Shown: positions 16,068-24,666, counted from the first letter of the stretch. The stretch is DNA of 53,999 nucleotides from Acidovorax sp. (GCA_030692685.1 JAUXZO010000217.1:1-53999), one strand, 5' to 3'. The notes: a model not told the origin generated them from the sequence alone. Numbers and translations are program-made.

Positions 16068-17398
16068 CAACGGAGACAACCCCGACCGTGACCGATACCC
16101 GCACCCAGATTGCCCTGATCGGCGCTGGCCCCAGCGGCCTGGCGGCTGCCCGCAACCTGCAAAAACTGGGTGTTCCTTTTCAGGGCTTTGAAGCGCACAC
16201 CGATGTGGGTGGCCTGTGGAACATCGAGAACCCGCGCAGCACGGTGTACGAGTCTGCCCACCTCATCTCCAGCAAACACACCACCGAGTTCACCGAATTC
16301 CCCATGCGCGCCGAGGTGGCCGACTACCCCAGCCACCGCGAGATGCGGCGGTACTTTATGGACTTTGCCGATCACTTTGGCCTGCATCGACACTACTGGT
16401 TTGGCACCCGCGTGCTGAAGGTGGAACCCGTGAGCGAGGGCGCGGCCCCGTTGTGGCGCATCACCTGGAGCCAGCACGGCGGCCCTGCGCAGACCGCAGA
16501 GTTCAAGGGCGTGATGATTGCCAATGGCACGCTGGCCGAGCCCAACATGCCGCGTTTTGAAGGCCAGTTCGACGGCGAACTGCTACACACCAGCGCCTAC
16601 AAAAGCGCCGAGCTGTTCAAAGGAAAACGCGTGCTGGTGGTGGGCGCAGGCAACTCGGGCTGCGACATCGCGGTGGATGCGGTGCACTACGCGCGCAGCG
16701 TGGATATGTCGGTGCGCCGCGGCTACTACTTCGTGCCCAAATACGTGTTCGGCAAGCCCGCCGACACGCTGGGTGGCAAGTTCAAAATGCCGCCTTGGCT
16801 CAAGCAAAGGGTCGACAGCACGGTGCTGCAATGGTTCACTGGCGACCCTGCGCGTTTTGGTCTGCCCAAGCCCGACTACAAAATGTACGAGTCGCACCCG
16901 GTGGTCAACTCACTGGTGCTGCACCACATGGGCCATGGCGACATCCATGTGAAGCCCGACATCGCCCGCTTTGAGGGCCACACCGTGCACTTCAAGGACG
17001 GCCGCGCGCAGGACTACGACCTGGTGCTCTGCGCCACAGGCTACCAACTGCACTACCCCTTCATCGACCACAGCCTGCTCAACTGGCAGGGCATGGCGCC
17101 CCAGCTGTACCTCAACATCCTGTCGCCGCGCTTCGACAACCTGGCGGTGATGGGCATGATCGAAGCCAGCGGCATCGGCTGGCAGGGGCGCTATGAGCAG
17201 GCCGAGCTGGTGGCGCGCTTCTTCAAGGCGCAGGCCGAGGGCTCGCCCCGAGCCGATGCGCTGCGCCAGGCCAAGGCGGGCCCGCCCCCCGATCTGTCGG
17301 GCGGCTTCAAGTACCTCAAGCTCGAACGCATGGCGTACTACGTGCACAAAGACACGTATCGCAATGCCGTGCGTGCGGCGTCTGCGGCGTTGGCCTGA
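16064..17398 (+). CDS. Flavin-containing (FMO-type) monooxygenase
   Basis: 444 residues. The FAD dinucleotide fold is IALIGAGPSGLAAARN (about 10-26), the NADPH fold VLVVGAGNSGCDIAVDA (about 190-206), and between them is the FMO fingerprint FDGELLHTSAY (FxGxxxHxxxY). The Tyr in place of Trp points to a class B FMO rather than a classical Baeyer-Villiger enzyme. The late ATGY motif (LCATGYQLHYPF) is present. It would insert oxygen at a nucleophilic S, N or carbonyl group of a small molecule. It is coupled to the SDR gene and followed 33 bp later by the BASS transporter, so all three probably act on one compound. Confidence 0.92.
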   Translation: MTTETTPTVTDTRTQIALIGAGPSGLAAARNLQKLGVPFQGFEAHTDVGGLWNIENPRSTVYESAHLISSKHTTEFTEFPMRAEVADYPSHREMRRYFMDFADHFGLHRHYWFGTRVLKVEPVSEGAAPLWRITWSQHGGPAQTAEFKGVMIANGTLAEPNMPRFEGQFDGELLHTSAYKSAELFKGKRVLVVGAGNSGCDIAVDAVHYARSVDMSVRRGYYFVPKYVFGKPADTLGGKFKMPPWLKQRVDSTVLQWFTGDPARFGLPKPDYKMYESHPVVNSLVLHHMGHGDIHVKPDIARFEGHTVHFKDGRAQDYDLVLCATGYQLHYPFIDHSLLNWQGMAPQLYLNILSPRFDNLAVMGMIEASGIGWQGRYEQAELVARFFKAQAEGSPRADALRQAKAGPPPDLSGGFKYLKLERMAYYVHKDTYRNAVRAASAALA

Positions 17399-17431
17399 AC
17401 ACCCTCTATCTATTCTTCCGAAGGGCCCACC

Positions 17432-18367
17432 ATGCTGCCTGTCGACGAAATACGCCTGAACTTCAACCCCGCATCGCTGGTGGCACTCAACGTGGTGCTG
17501 GGCTTTCTGATGTTCGGCATTGCGCTTGATACGCGCGTGGCCGACTTCAAGCGCGTGCTGCGCATGCCGGGTGCGATGGCAGTGGGCATTGCAGCCCAGT
17601 TCATCGTGTTGCCTGCGGTCACCTTTGCGCTCACGCTGTTGCTGAAGCCCGGCCCCAGCATTGCGCTGGGCATGATCCTGGTGGCGTGTTGCCCACCCGG
17701 CAACGTGAGCAACATCCTCACGCACCGCGCCGGGGGCAATGTGGCGCTGTCGGTGTCGATGACGGCGATTTCGAACGCGCTGGCCATCGTGCTCATGCCG
17801 CTCAACTTTGCGTTCTGGGGCGGTTTGCACCCTACTGCAGCGCCGCTGTTGCGCAGCATTGCGCTGGACCCGCTGGAGATGGCGGGGCACATCGTGGTAA
17901 TCATCGGCGCGCCCTTTGTGCTGGGCATTTTGTGTGCCGAAAAGCTGCCGCGTTTTACCAAGCGCGTGCACAAGCCGGTGCGCATCTTCAGTTTTGTCTG
18001 TCTGACCGGTTTCATTGTGGGTGCGGTGGCGGGCAACTGGCGCTATTTTCTGGACTACGTCGGGCTGGTCCTGCTGGCGGTGATCCTTCACGATGCGCTG
18101 GCGTTTGGCACCGGATACGCCTGTGCCCGCGTCTGCGGCCTGCCCGACTACGACCGGCGTGCGGTGAGCATCGAGGTCGGCATTCGCAACGCCGGGCTGG
18201 GCCTGGTGCTGATCTTCAGCTTCTTTGGTGGCCTGGGCGGCATGGCGGTGGTGGCAGGTGTGTGGGGCTTCTGGGACATCATCGCGGGCTTGGCGCTTGC
18301 GGGTTGGTGGGGGCGTAAGCCTGTCGTGGTGCCGACCGCGGCTGCTGCCCGGGAGCATGGCGCATGA
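17432..18367 (+). CDS. Bile acid:sodium symporter family transporter
   Basis: 311 residues with about nine or ten membrane helices. The BASS-family Na+-site signature CCPPGNVSNILTHRAGGN is near residue 87-105, and the C-terminal EVGIRNAGLGLVL is also typical. Family members import organic anions (bile acids, steroid conjugates, pyruvate, pantoate and others) with Na+. Its position in the FMO/SDR operon suggests it brings in the substrate. The stop overlaps the next gene by 4 bp. Confidence 0.92.
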   Translation: MLPVDEIRLNFNPASLVALNVVLGFLMFGIALDTRVADFKRVLRMPGAMAVGIAAQFIVLPAVTFALTLLLKPGPSIALGMILVACCPPGNVSNILTHRAGGNVALSVSMTAISNALAIVLMPLNFAFWGGLHPTAAPLLRSIALDPLEMAGHIVVIIGAPFVLGILCAEKLPRFTKRVHKPVRIFSFVCLTGFIVGAVAGNWRYFLDYVGLVLLAVILHDALAFGTGYACARVCGLPDYDRRAVSIEVGIRNAGLGLVLIFSFFGGLGGMAVVAGVWGFWDIIAGLALAGWWGRKPVVVPTAAAAREHGA

Positions 18368-19383
18368 CGACATCCGCTTCCAGCGTCTGGAAGACGCGCC
18401 GCATTCTGGTCACCGGGGCCGACGGCTTTCTGGGGCGTGGCGTGGTGGCGGCATTGGCGCGTGAGGGCGTGCCCGCCCTAGTGGCTGCCGATGTGCGCGA
18501 GGTGCCTGCCGAGCGCCGAGTGCCCGGTGTGATCTATGGGGTGCTCGATGTGCGCGACCCGGCGCTGGCACAGACGCTGGCCACCCATGCCATCGACAGC
18601 GTGGTGCATCTGGCCTCCATCGTCACCCCGGGCAAGGGATCCAGCCGCGAGTTTGAATATTCGGTGGACGTGTTGGGCAGCCGCAATGTGCTGCATGCCT
18701 GTGTGGCGCAGGGCGTGGCGCATGTGGTGGTCAGCTCCAGCGGGGCTGCGTATGGCTACCACGCCGACAACCCCGCCTGGTTGCGCGAAACCGATGCATT
18801 GCGGGGCAACGACATGTTTGCATATGCGCACCACAAGCGGCTGGTCGAAGAAATGCTGGCGCAGTACCGCGTGGACCACCCCGCGTTGGCGCAGACGGTG
18901 CTGCGCATCGGCACCATCCTGGGCGAGCGGGTGGACAACCAGATCACGGCCTTGTTTGACAAGCCGCGCCTGCTCGCGATCCGGGGCAGCGAAAGCCCGT
19001 TTGTTTTTATCTGGGACGAGGACGTGACCGGTGCCATCGTGCATGCGCTGCGCACGCGCACGGCCGGGTGCTTCAATCTGGCGGGTGATGGCGCTCTGCC
19101 GCTGCGCGAGATTGCGCGGCGTCTGGGCAAACCCGTGCTGGCGCTGCCCGCAGGCCTGCTGCGCGCCGCGCTGGCGGTGGGCTCCACGCTGGGCATCAGC
19201 CGATACGGGCCTGAGCAACTGGACTTTCTGCGCTACCGGCCCGTGCTGCTCAACACCGCGCTCAAGGAGGTTCTGGGCTACGCACCCGGCAAGACCAGCG
19301 CCGAGGCCTTCGAGGCCTTTGTCGCCGCCCGTGCGCGCCAAGGCCGACCTGTGGCAGCAGTGGGACGGGCGGTGTCCGCATGA
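18364..19383 (+). CDS. NAD-dependent epimerase/dehydratase (extended SDR)
   Basis: 339 residues. The N-terminal cofactor motif is ILVTGADGFLGRG, Ser-Ser is at VVVSSSGAAYG and the catalytic Tyr-x3-Lys is in FAYAHHKRLVEE. The fold matches the extended SDR NAD-epimerase family, and the C-terminal substrate domain is normal length. It overlaps both neighbours by 4 bp (BASS upstream, EamA downstream), so it is translationally coupled within the operon. It might be a second dehydrogenase or isomerase step; a sugar-nucleotide role is not suggested by context. Confidence 0.9.
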   Translation: MTTSASSVWKTRRILVTGADGFLGRGVVAALAREGVPALVAADVREVPAERRVPGVIYGVLDVRDPALAQTLATHAIDSVVHLASIVTPGKGSSREFEYSVDVLGSRNVLHACVAQGVAHVVVSSSGAAYGYHADNPAWLRETDALRGNDMFAYAHHKRLVEEMLAQYRVDHPALAQTVLRIGTILGERVDNQITALFDKPRLLAIRGSESPFVFIWDEDVTGAIVHALRTRTAGCFNLAGDGALPLREIARRLGKPVLALPAGLLRAALAVGSTLGISRYGPEQLDFLRYRPVLLNTALKEVLGYAPGKTSAEAFEAFVAARARQGRPVAAVGRAVSA

Positions 19384-20315
19384 CAGCGATGGCACTGAGC
19401 CGTGGCGACCTGCTGCGCGCGCTGGCCGTGGTGGTCATCTGGGGTCTGAATTTTGTGGTGATGAAGCTGGGCTTGCAGGGGCTCAGCCCCATGCTGCTGG
19501 GAGCCCTGCGGTTCACCGCCGCATCGCTGCCTTTTCTGCTGTTTGTGCCACGCCCCTCGATGCACTGGCGCTTTGTGGTGGGCTATGGGCTGGCGCAGGG
19601 GCTGGGGCAGTTCGGTTTTCTGTTTCTGGGCCTGCAGCTGGGCATGACGGCGGGCATGGCCTCGGTGGTCATGCAGACGCAAGCGTTCTTCACGCTGCTG
19701 CTGGCAGCCCCGCTGCTCGGTGAGCGCGCCAAGCCCTGGCAGTGGTGGGGCCTGCTGCTGGCGTTTGGCGGCCTGATGACGATTGGCCTCGCGCATGGCG
19801 AAGGGCCCGGGCAGATGACGCTGGCGGGCTTTGTGTTGACGTTGGGGGCGGCTTTTATGTGGGCAGTGTCCAACCTGGTGGTGCGGCGCGCGGCGCAAGC
19901 AGGGGCCTATGCACCGTTCCCGTTCATCGTGTGGAGCAGCGTGGTGCCCATCGCGCCGTTTTTTGCGTTGGCCGTGTGGACAGAGGGCGCCAGCGGCGTG
20001 GTGGCGCAACTGCAGGCGATCAATGGCACAGCATTGCTGGCGGTGCTCTACCTGGCGTTGCTCGCCACCTTGCTGGCGTACACGCTGTGGACGCAACTGC
20101 TGCAGCGCCATGCGGCCGGGCGGGTCACGCCGTTCTCGCTGCTGGTGCCGGTGGTGGGGCTGTGGGCTGCGTATGCCTTTTTGGGCGAGACACCCGCTCC
20201 AGTGCAATGGGCAGGCGCGGCGGCGGTGTTGTGTGGGCTGGTGGTCAACCAGACCGGTGGCTGGTTGGTGGCTCGCTGGCGGCGCAGGGCTGAAGCAGCA
20301 TCGACCCCTCTCTAG
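19380..20315 (+). CDS. EamA/DMT family transporter
   Basis: 311 residues, ten predicted membrane helices arranged as two EamA repeats. The first repeat begins AVVVIWGLNFVVMKLGLQGL and the second near TLGAAFMWAVSNLVV. The closest family style is the amino-acid/metabolite exporters (YdcZ/RhaT/EamA type). It is the last gene of the coupled run SDR-FMO-BASS-epimerase-EamA, and may export a product or a toxic intermediate. The substrate cannot be read from sequence. Confidence 0.9.
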   Translation: MTAMALSRGDLLRALAVVVIWGLNFVVMKLGLQGLSPMLLGALRFTAASLPFLLFVPRPSMHWRFVVGYGLAQGLGQFGFLFLGLQLGMTAGMASVVMQTQAFFTLLLAAPLLGERAKPWQWWGLLLAFGGLMTIGLAHGEGPGQMTLAGFVLTLGAAFMWAVSNLVVRRAAQAGAYAPFPFIVWSSVVPIAPFFALAVWTEGASGVVAQLQAINGTALLAVLYLALLATLLAYTLWTQLLQRHAAGRVTPFSLLVPVVGLWAAYAFLGETPAPVQWAGAAAVLCGLVVNQTGGWLVARWRRRAEAASTPL

Positions 20316-20375
20316 AATCCTGCACCGGCGCAGGCTTGTACGGAATGTTCTGCGCCATCAACCCAAGGAAGCCGG

Positions 20376-21002
20376 ATGTCTGAGAACTTGGTGTTGCAGG
20401 TGGATGGCCTGTGTTTTTCGTACCCCGAGTGTGGGGTGCTGGATCAGTGGTCCGTGGCCCTGCCTGCGGGCCTGGCGCTGGTGCGGGGTGACGAGAGCAG
20501 TGGCAAGACCACGTTGCTGCGTTTGCTGGCGGGTGAACTCCACCCACAGGCAGGTGAGATAGTGCTGCAGGGTGTGAACCCAAGCGATGCGCCCAAGGCC
20601 TATGCGCAGGAGGTGTTCTGGGCCGACCCGCGTTCTGGCGACCTGGACAAACTCACCGTCCTGGGGTGGCTCGACAGCCTGCCTGCCCGCTACCCGCTGT
20701 GGGATGCCGCAGCGCTGGCCGCGCACACCGAAGGCTTCATGCTGCAAGAACACCTGGACAAGCCGTTCTACGCGCTCTCCACCGGCAGCAAACGCAAGGT
20801 GCTGATGGCCGGGGCGCTGGCCTGTGGGGCGCCCCTCACGCTGATCGACGAGCCGATCGGCGGGCTCGACAAGCCGTCGGTGGCTTACTTGGCGCGGGCA
20901 TTGGCGCAGGTGGCCGGTCAGCCCGGGCGGGTGGTGGTGGTCGCGCACTTCGAGGCGCTGCCCGGCGTGCCCTGGGGTGCGGTGGTGGAGCTGGTGCGCT
21001 GA
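20376..21002 (+). CDS. Stand-alone ABC transporter ATP-binding protein
   Basis: 208 residues, a small ATPase. Walker A is GDESSGKTTL, the signature YALSTGSKRKV replaces the usual LSGGQ, Walker B is LTLIDEP and the H-loop VVVVAHFEAL. AAGGAAG precedes the ATG. The short form and sequence recall CcmA-like and lipoprotein/antibiotic exporter ATPases. No permease is adjacent, so it must pair with a membrane protein elsewhere or act as a non-transport ABC protein. It is 60 bp downstream of the EamA gene, so readthrough from that operon is possible. It is convergent with the LytTR gene. Confidence 0.85.
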   Translation: MSENLVLQVDGLCFSYPECGVLDQWSVALPAGLALVRGDESSGKTTLLRLLAGELHPQAGEIVLQGVNPSDAPKAYAQEVFWADPRSGDLDKLTVLGWLDSLPARYPLWDAAALAAHTEGFMLQEHLDKPFYALSTGSKRKVLMAGALACGAPLTLIDEPIGGLDKPSVAYLARALAQVAGQPGRVVVVAHFEALPGVPWGAVVELVR

Positions 21003-21021
21003 CAAGCCGTGGAGCAGCTTC

Positions 21022-21870
21022 CTACATCGCCTTGAACAGGTGCGCGTAGAGGCGGCTCACCGGCAGTTTCTCTGCCTGGCCTGCCAGCTCCAGGTGCAGC
21101 TTGCCCGCTTCATCGCGCGTGACAGTGGTGATGGCGCTGGCGCGGACCAGGGTGCTGCGGTGGATCTGCCAGAACACTTGGGTGTCGAGCTGGGCAGTCA
21201 GCTCTTTGAGCGGTGTGCGAATCAGATATTCACGCGCCGCAGTGAGCACCCGCACGTATTTGTCGGCCGCCTCAAAGTACAGCACGTCGGCTACGGGCAC
21301 CATGTGGATCTGGCTGCCGCTGCTGGCCTGAATGAGCGTGAGGGGCGCAGTCCCGTTGGCGGGCGTTGGGGTCGCGCCAGCCCCAGAAGATGACATGGCA
21401 GGGGCTGCCAGAAGGTGGCGCAACTGGGCCATGGTCGCTTCTAAATTGATAGCTGGTTGCGCTTTATTCATAAGCGCTAGCTGCAGTTTGTGCACTGTTT
21501 TTATCAGGCGGGCTGCCTGCACGGGCTTGAGCAGGTAGTCCACCGCCTGGGCCTCGAACGCCTGCACGGCGTATTGGTCGTAGGCGGTCACAAACACCAG
21601 CGCCGGGAACGGCCTGCTACCGGTGCCTTCAGTGGGCCAGGCATCGGCCAGCTCTACGGCGGCATCCAGCCCGCTTTGGCCCGGCATGCGGATGTCAAAA
21701 AACAGCACGTCTGGCAGCAACGCCAATGACTGCCTGACCGCGGACAGCCCGTCGCCCACCGTGGCGACGATCTGCAGGGTAGGCCAGGCGCGGGCCAGCT
21801 CCAGCTGCAGTGCGGCGGCCAGCAGGGGCTCGTCCTCGGCAATCAGGGCGCGGGGGGCGGGCGGGTTCAT
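21022..21870 (-). CDS. LytTR response regulator
   Basis: 282 residues. A receiver domain (ALIAEDEPLLAAAL; phospho-Asp in VLFFDIRMPGQSG; FVTAYDQYAVQAFE; Lys in YLLKPVQ) is joined by a linker to a C-terminal LytTR DNA-binding domain (about 180-280). Family signatures are VLYFEAADKYVRV, REYLIRTPLKEL, FWQIHRSTLVRA and LPVSRLYAHLF. The linker residues 128-143 (QLALMNKAQPAINL) are encoded by a copy of the dispersed hairpin repeat. Its ATG overlaps the stop of the cognate kinase gene (ATGA). Likely targets are not visible. Confidence 0.93.
   Translation of the reverse strand: MNPPAPRALIAEDEPLLAAALQLELARAWPTLQIVATVGDGLSAVRQSLALLPDVLFFDIRMPGQSGLDAAVELADAWPTEGTGSRPFPALVFVTAYDQYAVQAFEAQAVDYLLKPVQAARLIKTVHKLQLALMNKAQPAINLEATMAQLRHLLAAPAMSSSGAGATPTPANGTAPLTLIQASSGSQIHMVPVADVLYFEAADKYVRVLTAAREYLIRTPLKELTAQLDTQVFWQIHRSTLVRASAITTVTRDEAGKLHLELAGQAEKLPVSRLYAHLFKAM
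21440..21485. repeat. Dispersed hairpin repeat, copy 1 (inside LytTR gene)
   Basis: Shares GATAGCTG, GCGCTT and AAGCGCTAG with the other copies at 21902, 35342, 48263 and 51098. The core can fold as a hairpin (GCGCTT ... AAGCGC). It encodes the inter-domain linker of the response regulator without disturbing the frame. Confidence 0.8.
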
Positions 21871-22928
21871 GGATTTGCAGAGATTTTTAAGGGAAAAGTG
21901 ATGCTAGCGCTTGTCCCGATTGCGCTACCAGCTATCAAATTGAGAGCTCCTGCGGCGCCGTGCAAGGTGGCCAGGCGCTCGCGAACCTGGGTCAGCCCAA
22001 AGCTCTGGCCAGGGCCTGGGGTGGGCAGCGTGGCGGGCAGACCGGCACCGGTGTCGTTGACCTCGATGACGAGCATCTGGCCCCCGGGCCCGGGGCGCGT
22101 GCAGGCGCGCACGGTAATGTGGCCGCCTTCCACCTGGGGCTCCAGGCCATGGCGGATGGCGTTTTCGACCAGGGGCTGCAGCAGCAACGGGGGTACGGGC
22201 ACGTCGCGCAGGGCGTCGGGCAGGTCCAGCGTGTACGCCAGGCGCGGACCCATGCGCACGGCCATCAGCTCCAGGTAATCGCGCAGGCGGTCAAACTCGT
22301 TCACCAGTGGGTGCTGGGTGCTGCGCGACGCGGTGAGCGTGGCGCGCAGGTAGGCAATGATGCGGTCCAGCATGTCCTGCGCGCGTGCCGGGTCGGTGCC
22401 AATCAGCACGCGCAGATTGGCCAGGGTGTTGAACAACATGTGGGGTTCCAGCTGCGTCTCCAGCAGCTTGAGCTGTGCTTCAGCGGCCTGGCTGCGCACC
22501 TCGTTCACCTTGGCTTGCAGCCAGGCACTTTTGCCTCGTGTGTAAAAGAAGTAGGTCAGCGCAAGCGCGGACAGCACCGTGATGCCGATGGAAATTCGCA
22601 GTTGCGGGCGGTCTTCAAAGTTCCAGGACGAAAAGCCGAACCAGCGGTCTGCAAACAATGTGCCCGCGAAAAAACCCAGCACATTGCCAACGAGGGGCAG
22701 GGCAATGCCCGCGACACCCTCAGGCCAGCCGGTGTCCTGGCTGGACGGAAAAAAATGGCGTCCAAAGTCAATCAGTACCCATGACGGCAATCCGATGGCC
22801 AGGGAGTAGACGAGCGCAATTTCGTAAGGCTTGTGAGGCCTGAACGCGTAGTGGATGGCCGCGATGACCAGGCAAAAAGCGATGATCTGCAGAAAATGCC
22901 GAAGCTTGGCGATCCAGTCGATTTTCAT
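21867..22928 (-). CDS. LytS/AlgZ-type sensor histidine kinase
   Basis: 353 residues. About four N-terminal membrane helices (residues 11-150, beginning FLQIIAFCLVIAAIHYAF) are followed by a HisKA_7TM/His_kinase domain (PF06580 type) with the phospho-His in LEPHMLFNTLANLRVL. The ATPase shows PLVENAIRHGLEP, VNDTGAGL and FGLTQVRERLATLHG. The C-terminal strand (about residues 329-342) is encoded by a copy of the dispersed hairpin repeat. The stop overlaps the RR start. An upstream in-frame extension to 23267 is rejected because it overlaps the 2TM gene. No ligand domain is visible, so the membrane segment probably senses. Confidence 0.92.
   Translation of the reverse strand: MKIDWIAKLRHFLQIIAFCLVIAAIHYAFRPHKPYEIALVYSLAIGLPSWVLIDFGRHFFPSSQDTGWPEGVAGIALPLVGNVLGFFAGTLFADRWFGFSSWNFEDRPQLRISIGITVLSALALTYFFYTRGKSAWLQAKVNEVRSQAAEAQLKLLETQLEPHMLFNTLANLRVLIGTDPARAQDMLDRIIAYLRATLTASRSTQHPLVNEFDRLRDYLELMAVRMGPRLAYTLDLPDALRDVPVPPLLLQPLVENAIRHGLEPQVEGGHITVRACTRPGPGGQMLVIEVNDTGAGLPATLPTPGPGQSFGLTQVRERLATLHGAAGALNLIAGSAIGTSASITFPLKISANP
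21902..21941. repeat. Dispersed hairpin repeat, copy 2 (inside kinase gene)
   Basis: Contains GCTAGCGCTTGTC and GCGCTACCAGCTATCAAAT, in reverse orientation relative to copy 1. It encodes residues near the C-terminus of the histidine kinase. Confidence 0.8.
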
Positions 22929-22945
22929 GCGGGCATCGTCACCGT

Positions 22946-23257
22946 TCAGCGGTCGCTGCGGTCGCTGCGGTCTTGCTCGCGCTGCAGCCGCTCCCGCTCT
23001 TTTTGCACCATGCGCTCGCGCAGGCCGCTGCCCGTGCCCAGCACAAACACCGAAATGCCGTGCAGCGCGAGGCCCAGGCCCCAGCCCAGCAACGGATACA
23101 CCGACCAGGGCCGGTTGCCAAAGCCATAGCGCGACATCCCAAAAAGCACCAGATTGACCACGGTGAACGCTGCGGCATGGGTGTACCAGCCCAGTTTGGC
23201 GCCAGCACGCTTGCGGGCCAATTGGTCGGGATCGTCGGGTGTCATGGGATGGGGCAT
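22946..23257 (-). CDS. 2TM domain-containing membrane protein
   Basis: 103 residues: a basic N-terminus (LARKRAGAKLGWYTHAA), two membrane helices (about 25-45 and 55-75) and a charged C-terminal helix that ends in a DRSDRSDR repeat. This fits the 2TM domain family, often found fused or next to LytS/LytTR sensors. It lies 17 bp upstream of the kinase gene. It is paralogous to the gene at 24338-24631, sharing RKRAGAKLGWY and GWGLGLALHG-like segments. The C-terminal DRS repeat comes from a 9-bp tandem repeat. The start is the ATG at 23257; 23245 is possible. Confidence 0.85.
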   Translation of the reverse strand: MPHPMTPDDPDQLARKRAGAKLGWYTHAAAFTVVNLVLFGMSRYGFGNRPWSVYPLLGWGLGLALHGISVFVLGTGSGLRERMVQKERERLQREQDRSDRSDR

Positions 23258-23269
23258 GGAGGCGCAATT

Positions 23270-24325
23270 TTAGGCGGGTGGTGGCGCCGCGATGCCGGTG
23301 GTTGGGCCGTCAGCTTTGCAGGCCCGGGCCACCGCTTGCACGGCCACGGCGTTCAGCGTCAGGCCTATGTGGTTCACGCCGTGTACGAGGGTCACCGGCA
23401 CGGGCTTGCCCGCCTGGGCAAACAGGTCGGCAAAGCGGTCTGCGTAGAAAAGCTCGTCGTCCTGCCCAGCCACGATGCAGACTGTGCCGCGGGCGTTGCG
23501 GATGTCGCTCTGGTAGTCGTTGTGGGGGCGAAAGTTCATGGCGACGGTGTAGGAGTAGCTGGGGGTAAGACCCGCACGAGAGGCTTCGTCCAACGCAAAC
23601 TGAAGCACCGAAAGGTGGTTCCACCACGTGATGCCGATTTGGTTGAGCAGCGTGAGTGCCACGAGCCTGGGCATTCCAATGGTTGCCCATCCGCCTATAT
23701 CGGGCCGGGCGGTGGGCGCGTCCTGGTGTATGAACGGCGAGAGCAATACGTAACGATCAAAAAGCGCTTGCCGCGCGCTGCCAGCGAAGCGCAAAGCAAA
23801 TCCGCCGCCTGCAGAAAACCCCATGAGCGTCTGCGGACCAGCGTGGGGCACTTGGCGCGCAAAGTCTTCCACGTCATCTTCCAATTGCCCGATGTAGTCC
23901 GCTTGCCCCCGCGTTCCCGACTCACCATGACCTCGCATGTCAAGCGCTGCCACGCTGTAACCCTGCGCTGCCAAAGCCTGTGCCAGCACATGGGTGGATC
24001 GCGCACGCGAAGACGAGCCGTGGACGACCACTACGCGGCGGTTGGACGTGTCTGCCCGGGTGCTGCCGGGTGGGTATGAATACCACGCAAGCAATGTTCC
24101 GTCGCGGGCGGTGTAGTGCTGCGCTGGCGGTACGTCGCTGAAGTCAACGCTCTGGAACGGTTCATTGACGCTGGCCAACGGCGTAATGTCTTTGGGCCCA
24201 CCCCAGGCCAGCGCCGCGGCGCAGCCGACGCCCACGAGGAACACAACAAAAACGAGGATGGCGGGTAACAACATGGTGGTGATGCGGCGTTTGCGGCGTG
24301 TGCGAGGAGTGGAAGATTGGATCAT
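23270..24325 (-). CDS. Membrane-anchored alpha/beta hydrolase
   Basis: 351 residues. An N-terminal basic stretch and a membrane helix (about 18-42) anchor a periplasm-facing alpha/beta hydrolase domain. Visible are the oxyanion VVVHGSSSR, the DMRGHGES loop, the nucleophile GFSAGGGFAL, the acid in GQDDELF and the His in HGVNHIGL. The gene sits 12 bp from each 2TM gene, one on each side. It could be an esterase or peptidase acting in the same pathway as the two-component system; substrate unknown. Confidence 0.88.
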   Translation of the reverse strand: MIQSSTPRTRRKRRITTMLLPAILVFVVFLVGVGCAAALAWGGPKDITPLASVNEPFQSVDFSDVPPAQHYTARDGTLLAWYSYPPGSTRADTSNRRVVVVHGSSSRARSTHVLAQALAAQGYSVAALDMRGHGESGTRGQADYIGQLEDDVEDFARQVPHAGPQTLMGFSAGGGFALRFAGSARQALFDRYVLLSPFIHQDAPTARPDIGGWATIGMPRLVALTLLNQIGITWWNHLSVLQFALDEASRAGLTPSYSYTVAMNFRPHNDYQSDIRNARGTVCIVAGQDDELFYADRFADLFAQAGKPVPVTLVHGVNHIGLTLNAVAVQAVARACKADGPTTGIAAPPPA

Positions 24326-24337
24326 GGGAGGGACAGG

Positions 24338-24631
24338 TCATAAAGGGCGGTTCTGCTCGGCAAGACGGCTGCGCTCAGCCTTCACCAGGCGCTCGTATAT
24401 CCCACCGCCACCCGTCACCAAAAACACCACTACGCCATGCACGGCCAGGCCAATGCCCCAGCCTACCGCCGGAAACACCGCCCAATGGCGGCCGCTGGCG
24501 GCAGACAGCGTGATCAGCAGCAGGTTGACCAGGACGTAGACGCTGGCGTGCAAATACCAGCCTAGCTTGGCGCCAGCGCGCTTGCGGGCCAGGCGTTCGA
24601 TGGGGTCGGCGGTGGTGTGGTCGTGGCGCAT
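24338..24631 (-). CDS. 2TM domain-containing membrane protein (paralogue)
   Basis: 97 residues, start at ATG 24631. The layout is the same as for the protein at 22946-23257: IERLARKRAGAKLGWYLHAS, two membrane helices (about 25-45 and 52-73) and a charged C-terminal helix (YERLVKAERSRLAEQN). The two genes flank the hydrolase, as if one arose by duplication. The longer open frame upstream of 24631 is not coding-like, and it overlaps the next gene. Confidence 0.82.
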   Translation of the reverse strand: MRHDHTTADPIERLARKRAGAKLGWYLHASVYVLVNLLLITLSAASGRHWAVFPAVGWGIGLAVHGVVVFLVTGGGGIYERLVKAERSRLAEQNRPL

Positions 24632-24666
24632 GGGGTGTACCGGGTAGTGAAAGGGGGTGCGGGCGT

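Noticed and set aside
16910..18373. Antisense frame of 487 aa opposite the FMO and BASS genes
   Set aside because: Low-complexity His/Gln/Arg composition and no start context.
20322..20337. Terminator after the EamA gene (CCTGC ... GCAGG)
   Set aside because: Weak five-base stem without a T tract.
22929..23267. N-terminal extension of the LytS-type kinase gene
   Set aside because: It would overlap the 2TM gene and reads as Arg/Gly/Ala-rich shadow sequence; MKIDWIAKLRHF at 22928 begins the real protein.
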